A stretch of 64,000 bases of DNA from Diatrype stigma (taxonomy: Eukaryota > Ascomycota > Sordariomycetes > Xylariales > Diatrypaceae), in NCBI GenBank assembly GCA_022225965.2, contig JAKJXP020000034.1, forward strand, positions 367,386-431,385, written 5' to 3'. Shown one piece after another: positions 1-11,903 of this stretch (position 1 is the first letter of the stretch; the number at the start of each line of letters is the position of its first letter). Both the position numbers and the translations under genes were made by a program. Under the pieces are notes generated by a model. It saw only the letters and a list, made by a program, of their open reading frames with translations, had not been told where the DNA came from and ran no database searches.

Positions 1-38
1 GGTATAAGTAATGCCATTAGGGCATTAATTATGCAACA
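1..38 (-). mobile_element. Partial RIP-mutated 3' LTR of a copia-like element
   Basis: These bases are the outer 38 bp of an LTR whose remainder lies off the left edge. They align without gaps to 5899-5936. All ten differences are transitions, with this copy carrying A or T where the other carries G or C, which is the signature of RIP. On the minus strand the LTR starts TGTTGC at base 38. A short purine-rich stretch just inside (39-55, read on the minus strand) is placed like a polypurine tract. Confidence 0.8.
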
Positions 39-1129
39 CAGCCCTTTAAACGCCTTCGGGAAACGAAGCCGTTCTTAATATTCTCCCTATATTAAATCTG
101 GAAACCAATTGGTATTGTTCCATTTAAATATACGATACTTTTCGAAATATAAGAACTTTTAATTTATTATCTTACGCCGTTACGGTATATCGCGTCGAAA
201 TAAAGGTTATGGCCAATTAACGGTTATTTATATATCCGCTTTAATTCCATTAATATAAGTCCAACCTTATTTGCCGTACGAATTGCTTATATTTTTCCGC
301 TTAAAAGGCTTTCGTAAGGCCGTTCGCAACTATATCGTCCGTTTCGATATAAAACAATCGGAAAAAACCCTTTTCGATTTTATCGATAATTCATTTATAT
401 TAAGCATTTACGTATTGCGTTTTTGCTGTATTTAACGGATTTAACGTTATTACTATCGCGTTTTTCGAATCCGTAAACATAATAAAGGGCTTTTATTAAA
501 AATATTTTAATTCGATTAATATAAAGTTAATCCAAATGTTATTTATTCCGATAGAAATAAGATTAATAAATTCCGCTTTAATACTGCTAAATATAATCAT
601 TAATTATTTTTTCGTTTTCTAATATATCGGCCCTTCGGCGAATAAAATTATATAAGCGCCGATAAAAAAACGGGATCCCAAATTATCGTAAAAGGCAGTA
701 TTAACGAAAATTCTTATTATTAAATCCGTAACCTTATAATTATTTCTTAAAATTATTTCGAATTTTATTGTTATATTAAAATAACGTTAAAGGTGGTTTA
801 ATAAGTTTCGATAAATCTTTTTCGGCTTCGAATTCGATTTATATAGCTTGCTTATTATAAAGGAAATATCCGGACGGTTATTTATTAAAAGGTAATTAAA
901 TAAACTTATTTCTTTAATATATTGCCGTTATTTAAATAAAAAAAAAGGGATTTAAATAACGGGAATTATTAATTCGGGCCGTTAAGGGGTTTTAATTATT
1001 TTTTTTAATTGCTTTTCGTATTTATTAATTATTTTCCGAATATAATTTTCCTAAATAAAGAAAACCTTTTATAGGCGCCTATTACGTTTAACGACGTATT
1101 CGAGGAACTTCGTAATTTCTCTTAAATCC

Positions 1130-1260
1130 TTTAATTAAAAGAACGCTTGTAATTTATTTTAAATTCGGTAATATTCGATAATTGTTTTGCTTATAACGAG
1201 AATATCGTTAATATATATTAAAAAAAGCTTTCTTATTATTTCGTACTTAAATAAATATAG
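1130..1260 (-). pseudogene. Reverse transcriptase relic (YxDD box region)
   Basis: On the minus strand, 1221 downwards reads LIYINDILVISKTIIEYYR before a stop. This is the catalytic core motif of copia reverse transcriptases, normally YVDDILV. The V-to-I and D-to-N changes are those expected from G-to-A mutation (GTT to ATT, GAC to AAC). The loss of a catalytic aspartate and the nearby stops mean it is dead. Confidence 0.8.
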
Positions 1261-3049
1261 ATCCTATATTATCGGCTTAAACCCGATTTTTTTTAAGACC
1301 TTCGTAAAGGCACGATATTATTAAATAAGGGCCTTTTATAAGCCGTATAACGTTTACTTAAATTTTTAAACCTTATTCGTTCCGTTATTATATTTTTCCG
1401 ATTAATAAATATATACATCGTAACTTTTAAAAAGGGCAGTATTAAAGAAAGCTATTTTTATATCGTAAGATTAACCTTTTAAGTTAAGAATAGCCATAAA
1501 GATAAGGAAAATCCTAATGAATATAACGTCGGCAATAGCCGAATATATATCTTGTATTACGTAATCGTCCCTTATTTCGAAGTTCCCGCAAATTATTAAT
1601 CGAATTCGATTTCGAATTTATTTATTATTAGCATTAAATCGCTAATTCGTTATTCATTTCGATAATAAGGCTTTAGCCTTAAGAAAAAAAGGAACTAGAT
1701 TAAATATATCCCTTTTTATTAAACTATTATATTATGTTTTAAAGGCCGGCTATTATTGCTTTTAAAAAACAGGGTTTTTTTTCGCTTTTTTTATCGTTTG
1801 GGCGAATTTCGATGCCATTATTTTTTCCATTTTTAATATGAATAAGATATATTCCGTTAATGCCCGAATGGATTCATTACGGGTCTTATAAAAAAATTTC
1901 TTTTTTATCCGTATAAAAAACGAATAAAGTGCTAAAAAAAAAAGCTTCGGCGGTATCGATTTAAAGCGTATGCCGGAAAGGGTTTTATAATTTATTTTTT
2001 TATCCTTATTACGGATAAATTTTCGAATAATGGGTTTTTCTTATAAACCATTTATCATAATCGAATTTATAGCGGAATTTAATATTTTATTACCGAAAGG
2101 ATATTCCTTTTTAAGGTTCTCGATTGCTTTTTCGAAATATTTTTTTTCGGGATTATCGGATTTTTTTTATTTTTAAATTTAAAAAAACTATTCGGTATAA
2201 CCGAAAATATAATCTTTGTTATTTTAATGTCCTTTATTTTGGATATAATTATTATTTTATTTTTGCTAACTTTTTTCCATTTTATTATTTTCCTTTAGCA
2301 ATTATTATTTTAAAATAAGGGATTTAAGCGGCAAATAAAATTGTTTATCGCTTATTTCATATCCGGAATCGTTTTCGTTATATTTCCTTAAAAGGGTTTT
2401 AATGCGTTATTAAAAGGTTATAACTTTCATTTCGATATATTTTCGCTTTATAATAAGGTTTTCCGTTATGCTTAAATTGTATTGTATTATCGTTTTCGAT
2501 TAGGATATTTCGTTTTCGAATTCCGGATTAACGAATTCGATAACGTATTATATGCCTTTATTAGCATTAATCCCTTTATTTAATACTTTTTTAATAAAAC
2601 GTATATTACGGATATAAATAACAATATATTTATTCGGAACGTAAATCTTATAAATTCTCGCTTTAATATCGATATATCCGATTAAATATGCCTTAAAAAC
2701 TCGTAAAGCCATTTTATAACTTTACATAATCTTTTTATCGTATATATAACCGAAGGATCCTTAAGTTTTAAAAATAAATAAGTCGTTAAGTTTTTTTTAT
2801 ATGGAAATATTCAGGCTTTGAATTAGTTTAGCTTAAAAGCATTTATTACCTTTATTATGGCGAAATAAAAACATATTTACCAATTTTATAACATATTTCT
2901 CGACATACGGCCATAAAAAATAAGATAATCCGGCTTAATTTATTGCCGAACGGAAAGAAATAATAACAAGCTTTATTTTATTCTTTTCGTATACGTTTTG
3001 TTCCGATATATAAGGGATTATTTTCTGCTATTATATATTCCTTTAATTT

Positions 3050-3480
3050 AGGAATTCGTTTATATTATTATTAATACCGATAAATTCCCATTTTTTATCG
3101 GATTAAAAAATTTAAACTTTATATACGCCTTAACGTTTAGCTTCGATTATTCATTTTTAAACCAAGCAATGGATTTCTTTTTTTTTACGGGCAAATTTAA
3201 TCCATTTAAAACCGATATGCCTATTAATTAATATAACGGAATATTTATATCTTATAATACCTATCGGTTTTATTTTATATATATCGAAATGTATAACTTA
3301 TAAGGAATAAATTATAGGAATAATTTGCTTTTTATTTATTTGCCGTTATGCCTTTATTTATAGGCATATTTTATAAGTTATATCCTTCGATATCGGAAAT
3401 ATAAGCCTTTAAATGGTACATGCCTTTTATATGCGTTCGTAACTGGCATGCATAAATTTCCTATGCATTTAATGGAAATC
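3050..3480 (-). pseudogene. Integrase-core relic
   Basis: A minus-strand frame across this interval, interrupted by many TAA and TAG codons, keeps a pattern reminiscent of the copia GAG-pre-integrase to integrase transition: a degenerate zinc-finger-like segment, an ISYTFRYI-like stretch, then TDRYY, where intact copies usually have a GDRY-type motif. The stops sit where TGG or CAA codons would be expected before RIP. Identification rests on pattern and on position upstream of the reverse-transcriptase relic. Confidence 0.5.
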
Positions 3481-5787
3481 AACCGTTATAAAGGATATTA
3501 TTTATATAAATAAAAAGTTAAAAACGGAAATAATTGGAATAACCTTAACGTTATATACCCATTATATATTAATAAATTTATCGCTAGTTTTTTTATTAAT
3601 TAAACGGTTTCCGTATTTATTAAAAATAATACCGTTATTCCGAAAAACTTCCGAACTTATTAAGTTATAAGACGTAATCGGGAAATATCGGGCATTATTA
3701 TGAATCATTTTAATAATATCCCTTATATTAATATAAACCTAATAACTTATAACGCTTATATTAATGCACTTAATATCGCCGCTATTCGACGATGCCATTA
3801 ATTCGGATTTATCGAGCGGTTCGTATAATATAAACCACTTAAAATCGTTAAAAATATGCTTGCCAGTTCCCGAATCGTTTATAAATATATTTCGAATAAA
3901 TTATAATATTATAGCACTTAAGCCCGTCTTTATATTTAATATTTCCTTCGACGATATATTCGGAGAAAAGGCAATTCCGGTTATTGCCCGATTTCTTATC
4001 CACTCTTGCCGGCGTTTAAAATAAAGCACCTAGCATTTCTCCGGATTATCCGAATAATATCCGTTATAACCTAAATAATAAGGGTAATACTTTATTTCCT
4101 TATACGTAAAATACAGCTTATTCTGTTTTTATTAATATCCACGAATAAACTAAAAGCTCTTTAAGATAATATTATTATTACTTACCACTTTCGTAATTTT
4201 ATTCGCTGCAATTAAAAATATAAGCTTAATATTAATAAATTCGAAAGCCGCTAATTAATAAATTTCCTCTTAAAATTCCTTTTATTTTAATTCGTTATAA
4301 AAAACCTTCCATTCGATTATGCGGTACCATTCGGAATATCGGCTCTTAACCTTTAACATTAAAAGAAATAACTGGAAATTTTCGAATTGCTTTATTTTAA
4401 ATTATTTCAACTTTTTCGCTCGTTATACGAACAAAACGTTAAAGTTCTTTAGAATTATGCTAGCCCTTAGGATTATATTTACCCATTAAATAATTAAAGC
4501 GCATTTATTAAATTCCAAAGCCGCTAGTATTAACCTATAAATAAATATAAAAATTTCGAACGAATCCTTTATTTCCTTTCGATCGTAACCTGCACTTTCC
4601 AATTTCGGCATTACCTGCCTTATAAAGAACATTAACAAAATACGTACGTAAATACGTTGTTTCTTTCAAAAAAAAACCGCCAAAAAAGTATTTTTATTTT
4701 TCGGCTTAAGAACATTCGTATAATAAAAATATTTAAAGCCGTAATATTCGGCATTATTCAAAACGAATTCCTTTTAGTTCCGGAAGTTTTTCTTATCCTT
4801 AAAAAGAGGTACCTTCGGAAAGGTAATAATAAAATTATTATTCATTATAAAACTTAATAGCAACTAAAAAGCAATAAAGCCTTTATTAATAATAATTAAA
4901 ACAAAATTCGACCTAATAAGAAACCAAAATGCGGCAAAGCTTTTGCTGGCAAATAATTAAAATAATAATCGGCCCGGTAAAAACCGAAAAGCGGCAATAT
5001 CTTATTATAGCAAAACATTAAACGGCAAAGGGTTTATATTTTTTAAGCCAGTTCTTTTAACCTTTAATATTAATTCTTTTTAATCAACCTTTTTATTTAC
5101 TTTTTGGCATTAATTATTATGCAATAATGATTTATTTCGACGCGGTAAAAAATATCGAATAAGCTTCGGCATTTATTTAAAAAAGAAAAGGTTAGATTTA
5201 TTGGTCTTATATTAAGCGGCTTTATTTATTCGCAAATAATAAAAACGGCTTATAAGAATTATTGCTAATAACTTATTACTTTTTAAATTCGTAAGGGAAA
5301 CCTGCGGATAAAGTATATTTTAATATGGGTTAATTAATTTATTGGATTATAAGGATCTTAAAAATAAGTGTTTAGTTAATACTGCTTAACCGAAAATATT
5401 TTTCTTAATATAAGTCGCATATAATTAATGCGATTTTGCTATAAAATTTGTTATATTGGATAATACTTTAATTAATACGAATATTCGTATTTGGACATAT
5501 GTAATGCCCGAATTTCAAATTATGAAACTCGTTTAAATTTAACGAGAATATAATGTATCGATTCGTATCCTTATAAGGAATCCGTATTTAAGGTTAAATA
5601 ATCGAATACTTAATTATTCGTATTATTTTTCGATTATAATCGACTCAGGAAACGATAGCTTCGTTTCTGGAAATTATAGGCGTACTTAATGCAATAACTT
5701 CGTCTTTTAAAAGAATATAATTGCTTTTTAATAAATTAAATCAACAAAAAAAGGTTCGAATCGTTACAGATAAACGAAAGCGTATAA

Positions 5788-5800
5788 GGGACTCATAACC
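5788..5800 (-). other. Primer-binding site matching initiator tRNA-Met
   Basis: Directly inside the right LTR the minus strand reads GGTTATGAGTCCC. The first 12 bases differ at one position from GGTTATGAGCCC, the complement of the anticodon arm of initiator tRNA-Met, a gene present in this window at 44653-44724. Ty1/copia elements of the half-tRNA class prime from this internal part of the tRNA. The single difference is a C-to-T transition. Confidence 0.7.
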
Positions 5801-5936
5801 TATTACAGGTGCAAAGCAGAAAGCAGCTGCAGGAAAGAAACTGATGATGTAGATTCAAAGGAATCTAAGCAGGTGGAATGCTAGAAGGCGGTTGCTTAGG
5901 TGTGGGTAGTGCCACTAGGGCACTAGCCACGCAACA
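5801..5936 (-). mobile_element. 5' LTR of the copia-like element, little mutated
   Basis: This 136-bp segment starts TG on the minus strand at 5936 and ends TA next to the primer-binding site, the TA plausibly being a C-to-T changed CA. The outer 38 bp match the window's first 38 bp. Unlike the left copy and the interior it has near-normal base composition. It lies about 420 bp upstream of the P450 start codon, so it may contribute to that gene's promoter region. Confidence 0.7.
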
Positions 5937-6356
5937 GATGCATCCTCCAAATATCTCGGGCTATTCTAAGCGAGCTATTTCACCCAACTCATTACGTTCC
6001 AAACTACGACGTGTGCCTGCTAGAAGGTGATATAATATAGTTAATACTTTGTATAGAGAACCAATAATACCCCTTTATAGAAAACGACTCTTACGCCCTA
6101 CCCGTTTCTGCCCCTTTCCACCATGTTACTGGCATCGTAAGGTAATGGTTGCCGAAATATCGAAGGATTCGACTAGTTAGTAGGATGCAAAATGGAACCG
6201 TCTCGGAAATCTGGCTGGCACCCGGGACCGAACGGCGCATGTGAGAGGCGTGGATTTTGGGTATTAATATGTTTTCCTCGACTTGCCGTGAACGTTTCCT
6301 AGTCTCACTCAATCTCTGCTCGAATATTGTCAATATCCGTGTGGAATCCTCAAGTC

Positions 6357-8262
6357 ATGGAGCGATCTATAGGGGAGCATTGGGCCTTCAGTGTCCTAGG
6401 GGCGGCCCCGAAGGCCTTGGGCTACCTTGCGCTGCTTGGTTTAGCTGTGTTCTTCATTCGCTTGTACCAGGCCCGCATGTTGTTCCGCCGCGTTCAGAAG
6501 GAATATGGAATCGTAGGCCACCTTCACTTGCGCGTCCATTTCTCAAAACCGACTTGCTGACCTGTCATCCTAGCCGATAATGGAACACTCGTTTCTCTTT
6601 GGCCACCTCTGGACTATCGGCAAGGTGGTGATGAAGACCAATTTCCCCCGGGACGGCCACTCCCATTGGAATATACATCTTTTACAACAGGAGTTCCCCG
6701 AACTCGCGAGCGCTGGCTTGCTCTATGTAGGTGCCAAAATCCCTCGACCGGATTCCTTTCCATGGCTAGGGTGTTCTGGACATGATGGACATGGCACTTC
6801 GCTGTCCTTAATTTGAAATCAACCGCCGTCTTTTATGCATCAGATGTCTAACAGGAACTCTATTAGATGGATGTATGGCCAGTGAGCTGGCCTATGATAG
6901 CTGTCTTCGACCCGGAGATGATGGCCCAGTTCACACAAGATACCAGTCTACCGAAATGGTGGGGGCAGGGAGGCGTGGAGTTCAAGCATTTCACCGGTGG
7001 GCGTGACTTGGTGCACCTCGAGGGACAGGAATGGAAGACGGCTAGGGCTATGTTCAATCCCGGATTTTCCGCTAGAAATCTTATTTCACTGATCCCCGCA
7101 TTCGTTGAGGAGATACAACTCTACAAAGAGCGGCTCAGGAAGGTGGCTGCTAGCGGTGAAGTGGCCAGACTCGAAGAGTTCACGACGTCCCTCACCGTCG
7201 ATATTATTGGACGCGCTGTCCTGTCTGTTGTGTCCGTCCCGACTGTACCAGGTCCACTGCTAACCGGAGCACAGTGGCGTGAGACTGAACACCCAGACTA
7301 CCGAAAACCCGCTGGTTTCGGCCATGATTAAGCAGTTGGCGCTGATCTACTTCTCACTGGATTTGCGGAAGATGCTCAGCCCAACGCGCCACATCAAGCA
7401 CTGGATATATAATCGCCAATTCCGCAACGCCATGTTGCCGCTAATCCAACAAACGGTGCTTAACTACGAAAAGATCGAAGGTCCCAAGACAGTGCTATCT
7501 CTTGCTCTGAAGGAGTACGTCAACGAAGTGCAAGACTACTCCGCCAGGGGCTCGATCCCGGCGGACTTCATCGAGAGCGTGGTCAAGCACATCAAGATTT
7601 TCCTATTCGCCGGGCACGACACCACGGCTACCACAATCGCCTACTGTTACTACATGCTCAGCATGCATCCTGACATACTAGCGAAGGTCCGCGCCGAGCA
7701 CGACGAGGTGCTGGGTCCCGACCCCGCCGCTACCGCCGACCGGATCTTAGCGGACCCTACCCTGACAAACAAACTGCCATACACCCACGCCGTCATCAAG
7801 GAGATACTACGGCTCTACCCGCCCGCCGGTGGTAGCGTCCGCCAGGGGATGAAGGGTTTCTTCCTCACGAACCCGCGGACGGGGACACGATACCCTACCG
7901 AGGACTTCATGGTCCACTCGAGCGTGACCACGCTCCACCGTGACCCCCACTACTTCCCCGAGCCCCACCGGTTCCTCCCCGACCGCTGGCTGATCCGCGA
8001 CGAGGCCGACCCCTACCACCCGGCCAAGAACACCTGGCGACCCTTCGAGCTGGGCCCGCGCCACTGCATCGGCCAAGAGCTGGCCCAGCTCGAAACCCGC
8101 CTTGTGCTCGCCCTCACCGTCCGCGAGTTCGACTTCCAGGAGATGTACCCCGCCGACGCCCCCGAGCTGTTCGGCTACAAGGCCTACCAGGTCGATGTGC
8201 CGGAGCTGGTGGCCACCGGGCACGTCAAGAGCAAGCTGCCGGTCAAGGTCACGACTAGGTAG
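6357..8262 (+). CDS. Cytochrome P450 monooxygenase
   Basis: Four exons (6357-6512, 6574-6726, 6867-7222, 7275-8262) encode 550 residues, a normal length for a fungal microsomal P450. An N-terminal membrane anchor lies around residues 14-35. The oxygen-binding I-helix motif AGHDTT is at 334-339, the ExxR motif (EILR) at 398-401, and the haem loop FELGPRHCIG has its cysteine thiolate at residue 486. The spliced junctions restore family-typical stretches, for example YGIPIMEHSFLFGHL across intron 1. Donor sites of introns 1 and 3 are non-consensus after GT. The enzyme would sit in the ER membrane and insert oxygen using electrons from a P450 reductase; the substrate cannot be read from sequence. 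Its position beside the HR-PKS suggests oxidation of the polyketide. It converges with the lactonase-like gene. Start chosen at the only nearby in-frame ATG. Confidence 0.93.
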
Positions 8263-8695
8263 GCAGGGAGGTAGGTGCCTGTTGCCAGAATGTTGCCAGG
8301 ATCAGCCAAACGTATTTTGGGCACACAGCATATACGTACGTTGTGGCCAGTAGTGCACTGGGTGGTACAGCTAGCCTGAATATATTTCATATGAAGCGGT
8401 ACTCTGAGTCCAACCCCGGTTCTTGATGGTGTTCTGATACTATCCATGTAAACTCTATCCGTATCAGGAACCGGACATTTCGTATATCCAGAACCCCCAG
8501 TGGGTGTGCTACATAAACGTTGTGCCATGATTATATATCCACTCTCACTCACGATATATCGCAGCTATGTGTACCACATCTACAAATTCAACCTGACCTG
8601 CCAATGCCTATACCGAGCAACTTGAATTTTGGTGAATATGTCTAGCAATATCTCATCCTCATTTTACTTGCCTATCCCTTTTCTTCTTCTGTCTT
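8263..8695. other. Intergenic, between convergent genes
   Basis: Shared 3' flank of the P450 and the lactonase-like gene. The open frames here are antisense or chance. No repeat or RNA gene seen. Confidence 0.6.
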
Positions 8696-10173
8696 TCAAT
8701 CGTACCAGATCACATTCGCGCAGCACCCACCATCGACAATATCTACTCTCGCGACGGCCGTGGCAGTAGCATTGGCCTCGGCGTTGCCACTCATGACCTT
8801 CCAGATCTGCACGTAGCCCGTCCCGTAGTCAGTCATGGCGACGAATTCGTCGGACCACGGCGCGGGACTAACGCTGTTTGCGATGCCGCCCCTCGTCGTT
8901 GTCGGGACCATGAAGAGACGATCCTCGACGGCGCCACGGTCGTCGAGTTGGAACACCGACAGGTAGCCGAGGTCGGCGCTCCCCCGCGCCCGGCTCGACG
9001 CCCACAGGTACCGCCCGCTGGGCGACAGCGCCACCTCGGCGGCCCAGTAGGCGCTGGCGTTCAGACCTGGTGGGGGCGACGTTACTATCGTCAATAGATA
9101 CGTAGATACAGAAAGAAATACCAAGAGAAGTAAAGACAGAGCAGGGATAATCAATCGGCGCAAAAGCTCACCATCCGGTATCACGGAGTGCACGGAGACC
9201 TGGCTTCGCGGCTCGCCCGTGTCCGCATCCAGGTCGAACGTGACCAGCTCGTTCGCCGTCTCCATTACGACGTGGAGGTACCGTTCTGCTGGATGCACCG
9301 CGAGGTGTCTAGGCCCAGAGCCGTCCCGCACCCGGAGCCGCCCGACCTGTTCCACCTGACCGTCACCATTAGCTTCATCATCGGTGTCCTCTTCCTTACT
9401 ATCGATTATACGGTGCGTCCAGATAGAGTCCCCTTTCAGGTCCGCCGAGTACAGCACCGTGTCGTCAAAGGCCAGTGCTAGTCCGTGGACGCCGGATTCC
9501 TCGCCGTATGCCCAGGTCGCCCGGGTAGTAGGAGAAGACAGCGATGTCGAGAACGACGTCCCGCACGCCCCTGGCCCAGGCCACGCCACGCCGTACACGT
9601 TGAACGGCGCGCGCTGGCTGGCTGCGACGACGTAGGCGCTCGTCTGGTTGCCGCAGTTGGGCGCGCTGCCTACCAGACGCAGACTGCTGTTGCCCTGGGC
9701 CCGGTTCCCCGCGAGGTCGAGCTCAAGCTCGTACTGCGAGGTGCGGGACGTGTTGAGCGAGGCGCCGTAAACGATGTCTTTCGTGTGCTGATCGTTCGGT
9801 CAGTGCGTGAGTATGTACATACTTCGGTACGAATTTATACATGCATGTTTCTTATTCGCACAGGCCCGTACCTAGCTCAGGCTTGCATGAAGGCCGCCGC
9901 CTCACCTAAACGACTTGAAATAGGGGTAGGGGAGAAAGGGTTGAATGGGATTAAAGGGGAGAGAGAAAGGGAAAAACCCCTTACGCCAAAGGTGATCCAG
10001 GCGTGCGAGCTATCAGCTGTATTGTTACTGACGACCCGGAGGTCTAGACTCTGGTCGTCGAATTCGAGTATGTAAAGAGATGCCGGCGGTGATAGGTTAC
10101 CAACAACCAGACGATGCACCCGCGCATGCACCACGGTAAGAAGTAATACTAGAAAGTACACCGGGGCAAACAT
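8696..10173 (-). CDS. Secreted lactonase-like seven-bladed beta-propeller protein
   Basis: Three exons on the minus strand (10173-9985, 9787-9172, 9066-8696) give 391 residues. The first 18 or so residues (MFAPVYFLVLLLTVVHA) form a signal peptide. The rest has the repeated blade pattern of the 6-phosphogluconolactonase / carboxy-cis,cis-muconate cyclase (lactonase) family, including GPRHLAVHPAERYLHVVMET, VALSPSGRYLWASSR and the terminal GGCCANVIWY. The family includes lactone-opening or lactone-forming enzymes, but many fungal members are uncharacterised. Intron 2 (9171-9067, GTGAGC..CAG) is 105 bp and has no stop in frame, so an unspliced reading would insert a hydrophobic 35-residue stretch between blades; removing it restores the blade. 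The acceptor of intron 1 (197 bp) is the least certain point. It lies on the same strand as the PKS, downstream of it. Confidence 0.85.
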
Positions 10174-11903
10174 CGTTTCCTATAAGTCAAAGACGGCCTC
10201 CCTTTTGTTATATGGAGATACCTTGGGTACATGGACAAGATCAAATGTCCAAGGGGCTACTTCATGACGCTAACTCGAGGTCTGCGAAAGTATAGGGTAG
10301 GGTATATAAGAATCCAAGTTACTACGTTAATCCAACGATTACTCCTCATCAATGAGTTGCGTCAGCATCCAAGGATAATGAGGAGAGTATGCAGAGCGAC
10401 GACTAGGGTCTTTCATAGGTAGTTGGCTATTTTGCCAGCGAGACTCCGCATAGAACCCCCGTGTGGACTTCTGCTGGAACAGCGAGGGTATGCCGGTAAT
10501 GACGTGACAGGATCTAGAGCCTAATCAGTTTCAAACCCAACTGCAAATGTTGATACGACGCCAGGGTAGATTCCGGGTAAAGTGTTGAGATTATGGGCTA
10601 CAACGGATGTAGTATTCCACCAAATTCTATACCATAGACTTCCGATCGATGATGTCGTACCCGGCAATACCGTGGGCCTTTGGCATGTTATGGGGGGGGG
10701 GGGGGGAGCTGCAAGAGTTCTTCAAGTGTTAGCGGAGCCATCGTCAACAACCTGGGCTCTGAAGCATAAGTCAAGAATAGCTCTCTATGATATTCACGCA
10801 AGCAATGTATTATCTGGAGCAAGAAGGATCTCAATGTTTCCATGGAATGAAAAGGGAACATAGCCGCTACTCCACCTCCCTTGAAAGTGGTTACCAGATA
10901 ATTATGTACAAGAAAACATGAGATAAATTGCCTTGTGGTATGATTCTTGTGCTGCCACAAGTAAGTTCGAATCGATCCCGAGGCCTTTGACCGTTCTGCT
11001 TTTGGCTTTTCTGGTGTGATGTGCTAACACTGCACCAACCTGGCTTGAATTATTATAAGACTGGCCTCATATTTGTAGTAATACTGTTGGGTCTCGGAGG
11101 ATGTTGGTTACTCGGCAGTAGTAGGAACTTTGACAGTTGCATGTGGTCGATGTCACACTGGGGGTGATGACGAAGACTTTTCTCATGATGAAAGCTTTAG
11201 GAACCAGCCACGAAAGGTCAACCAGACATTGATACATCTTGCGCGGTTTGATAGGGCAGTTGAACATGAGAGCTCCTCCCAGCTTCCATCCCTCTCCTAG
11301 CACAATGCATTCTCTTGCTTTATTATTCGGTCTCTGGATGAAGCACCATTCTCCCGTGTCATTTCAGAGGTACGTACATGTCATCAATTGGCTAATTTCG
11401 AGCCCATGGGAGGGAAGACATAGAGGTTTTACTTCACTTGAACGAACAGAAAAGATCGACTGGGTAATTAATCGTTGGACGACTAGGAGTAATACACAGC
11501 TCTGCGATGCAAAAGAACACTTCCTGAACATAGTAGCAGCAACTAGATTGCTGAATATAGAAGTATATAATGAACCTATGAACAGAATCCTGATCTACCG
11601 CAACAATCCAAACATCGTTTCTCATCAAAGGTCGTAATAGATAATTAGTAATGCCACCAGTTTCCTCGCGTACATCTGCCAAAACATTACCATTACCAAC
11701 CGCGAAGTCATTCCCAAGTCGTTTCCATCGTCAGAAGCTTCCCAAGGAGATATTTCAGAACGAAACGAAAATGATATTTTGCTTATCCACCCTGTCCCCA
11801 CCCCCCTTTTCCCCTCCTTTACTCCCCCATTTTCCTCCCTCCACCCACCCAAGCCAGATCGGAGCTGAAGCAGATAAGAAGCCGCCCCATCAAACCAGTA
11901 AAA
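10174..11903. other. Intergenic, lactonase-like gene to PKS 3' end
   Basis: No convincing gene. It holds a run of 14 G at about 10690-10703 and scattered short open frames without recognisable domains. The lactonase-like gene's promoter must lie in its left part, and 11765-11903 is the PKS 3' flank, pyrimidine-rich on the plus strand. Confidence 0.5.

Larger units (their letters stand above)
39..5800 (-). mobile_element. RIP-degraded Ty1/copia-like LTR retrotransposon, internal region
   Basis: This is an extremely AT- and TpA-rich block with no intact long reading frame. Read on the minus strand from the right LTR, the order is primer-binding site, integrase relic (about 3480-3050), then reverse-transcriptase relic (about 1260-1130). 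Integrase before reverse transcriptase is the Ty1/copia (Pseudoviridae) order rather than gypsy. Stop codons are scattered throughout, so no product is expected. Short open frames inside the block, such as 3764-4024 on the plus strand, are chance openings. The AT-rich character stops sharply between about 5745 and 5800. Confidence 0.85.

Noticed and set aside
3764..4024. 86-codon plus-strand frame inside the AT-rich block
   Set aside because: Lies opposite to the retroelement's coding strand, with no known motif; a chance frame in RIP-mutated DNA.
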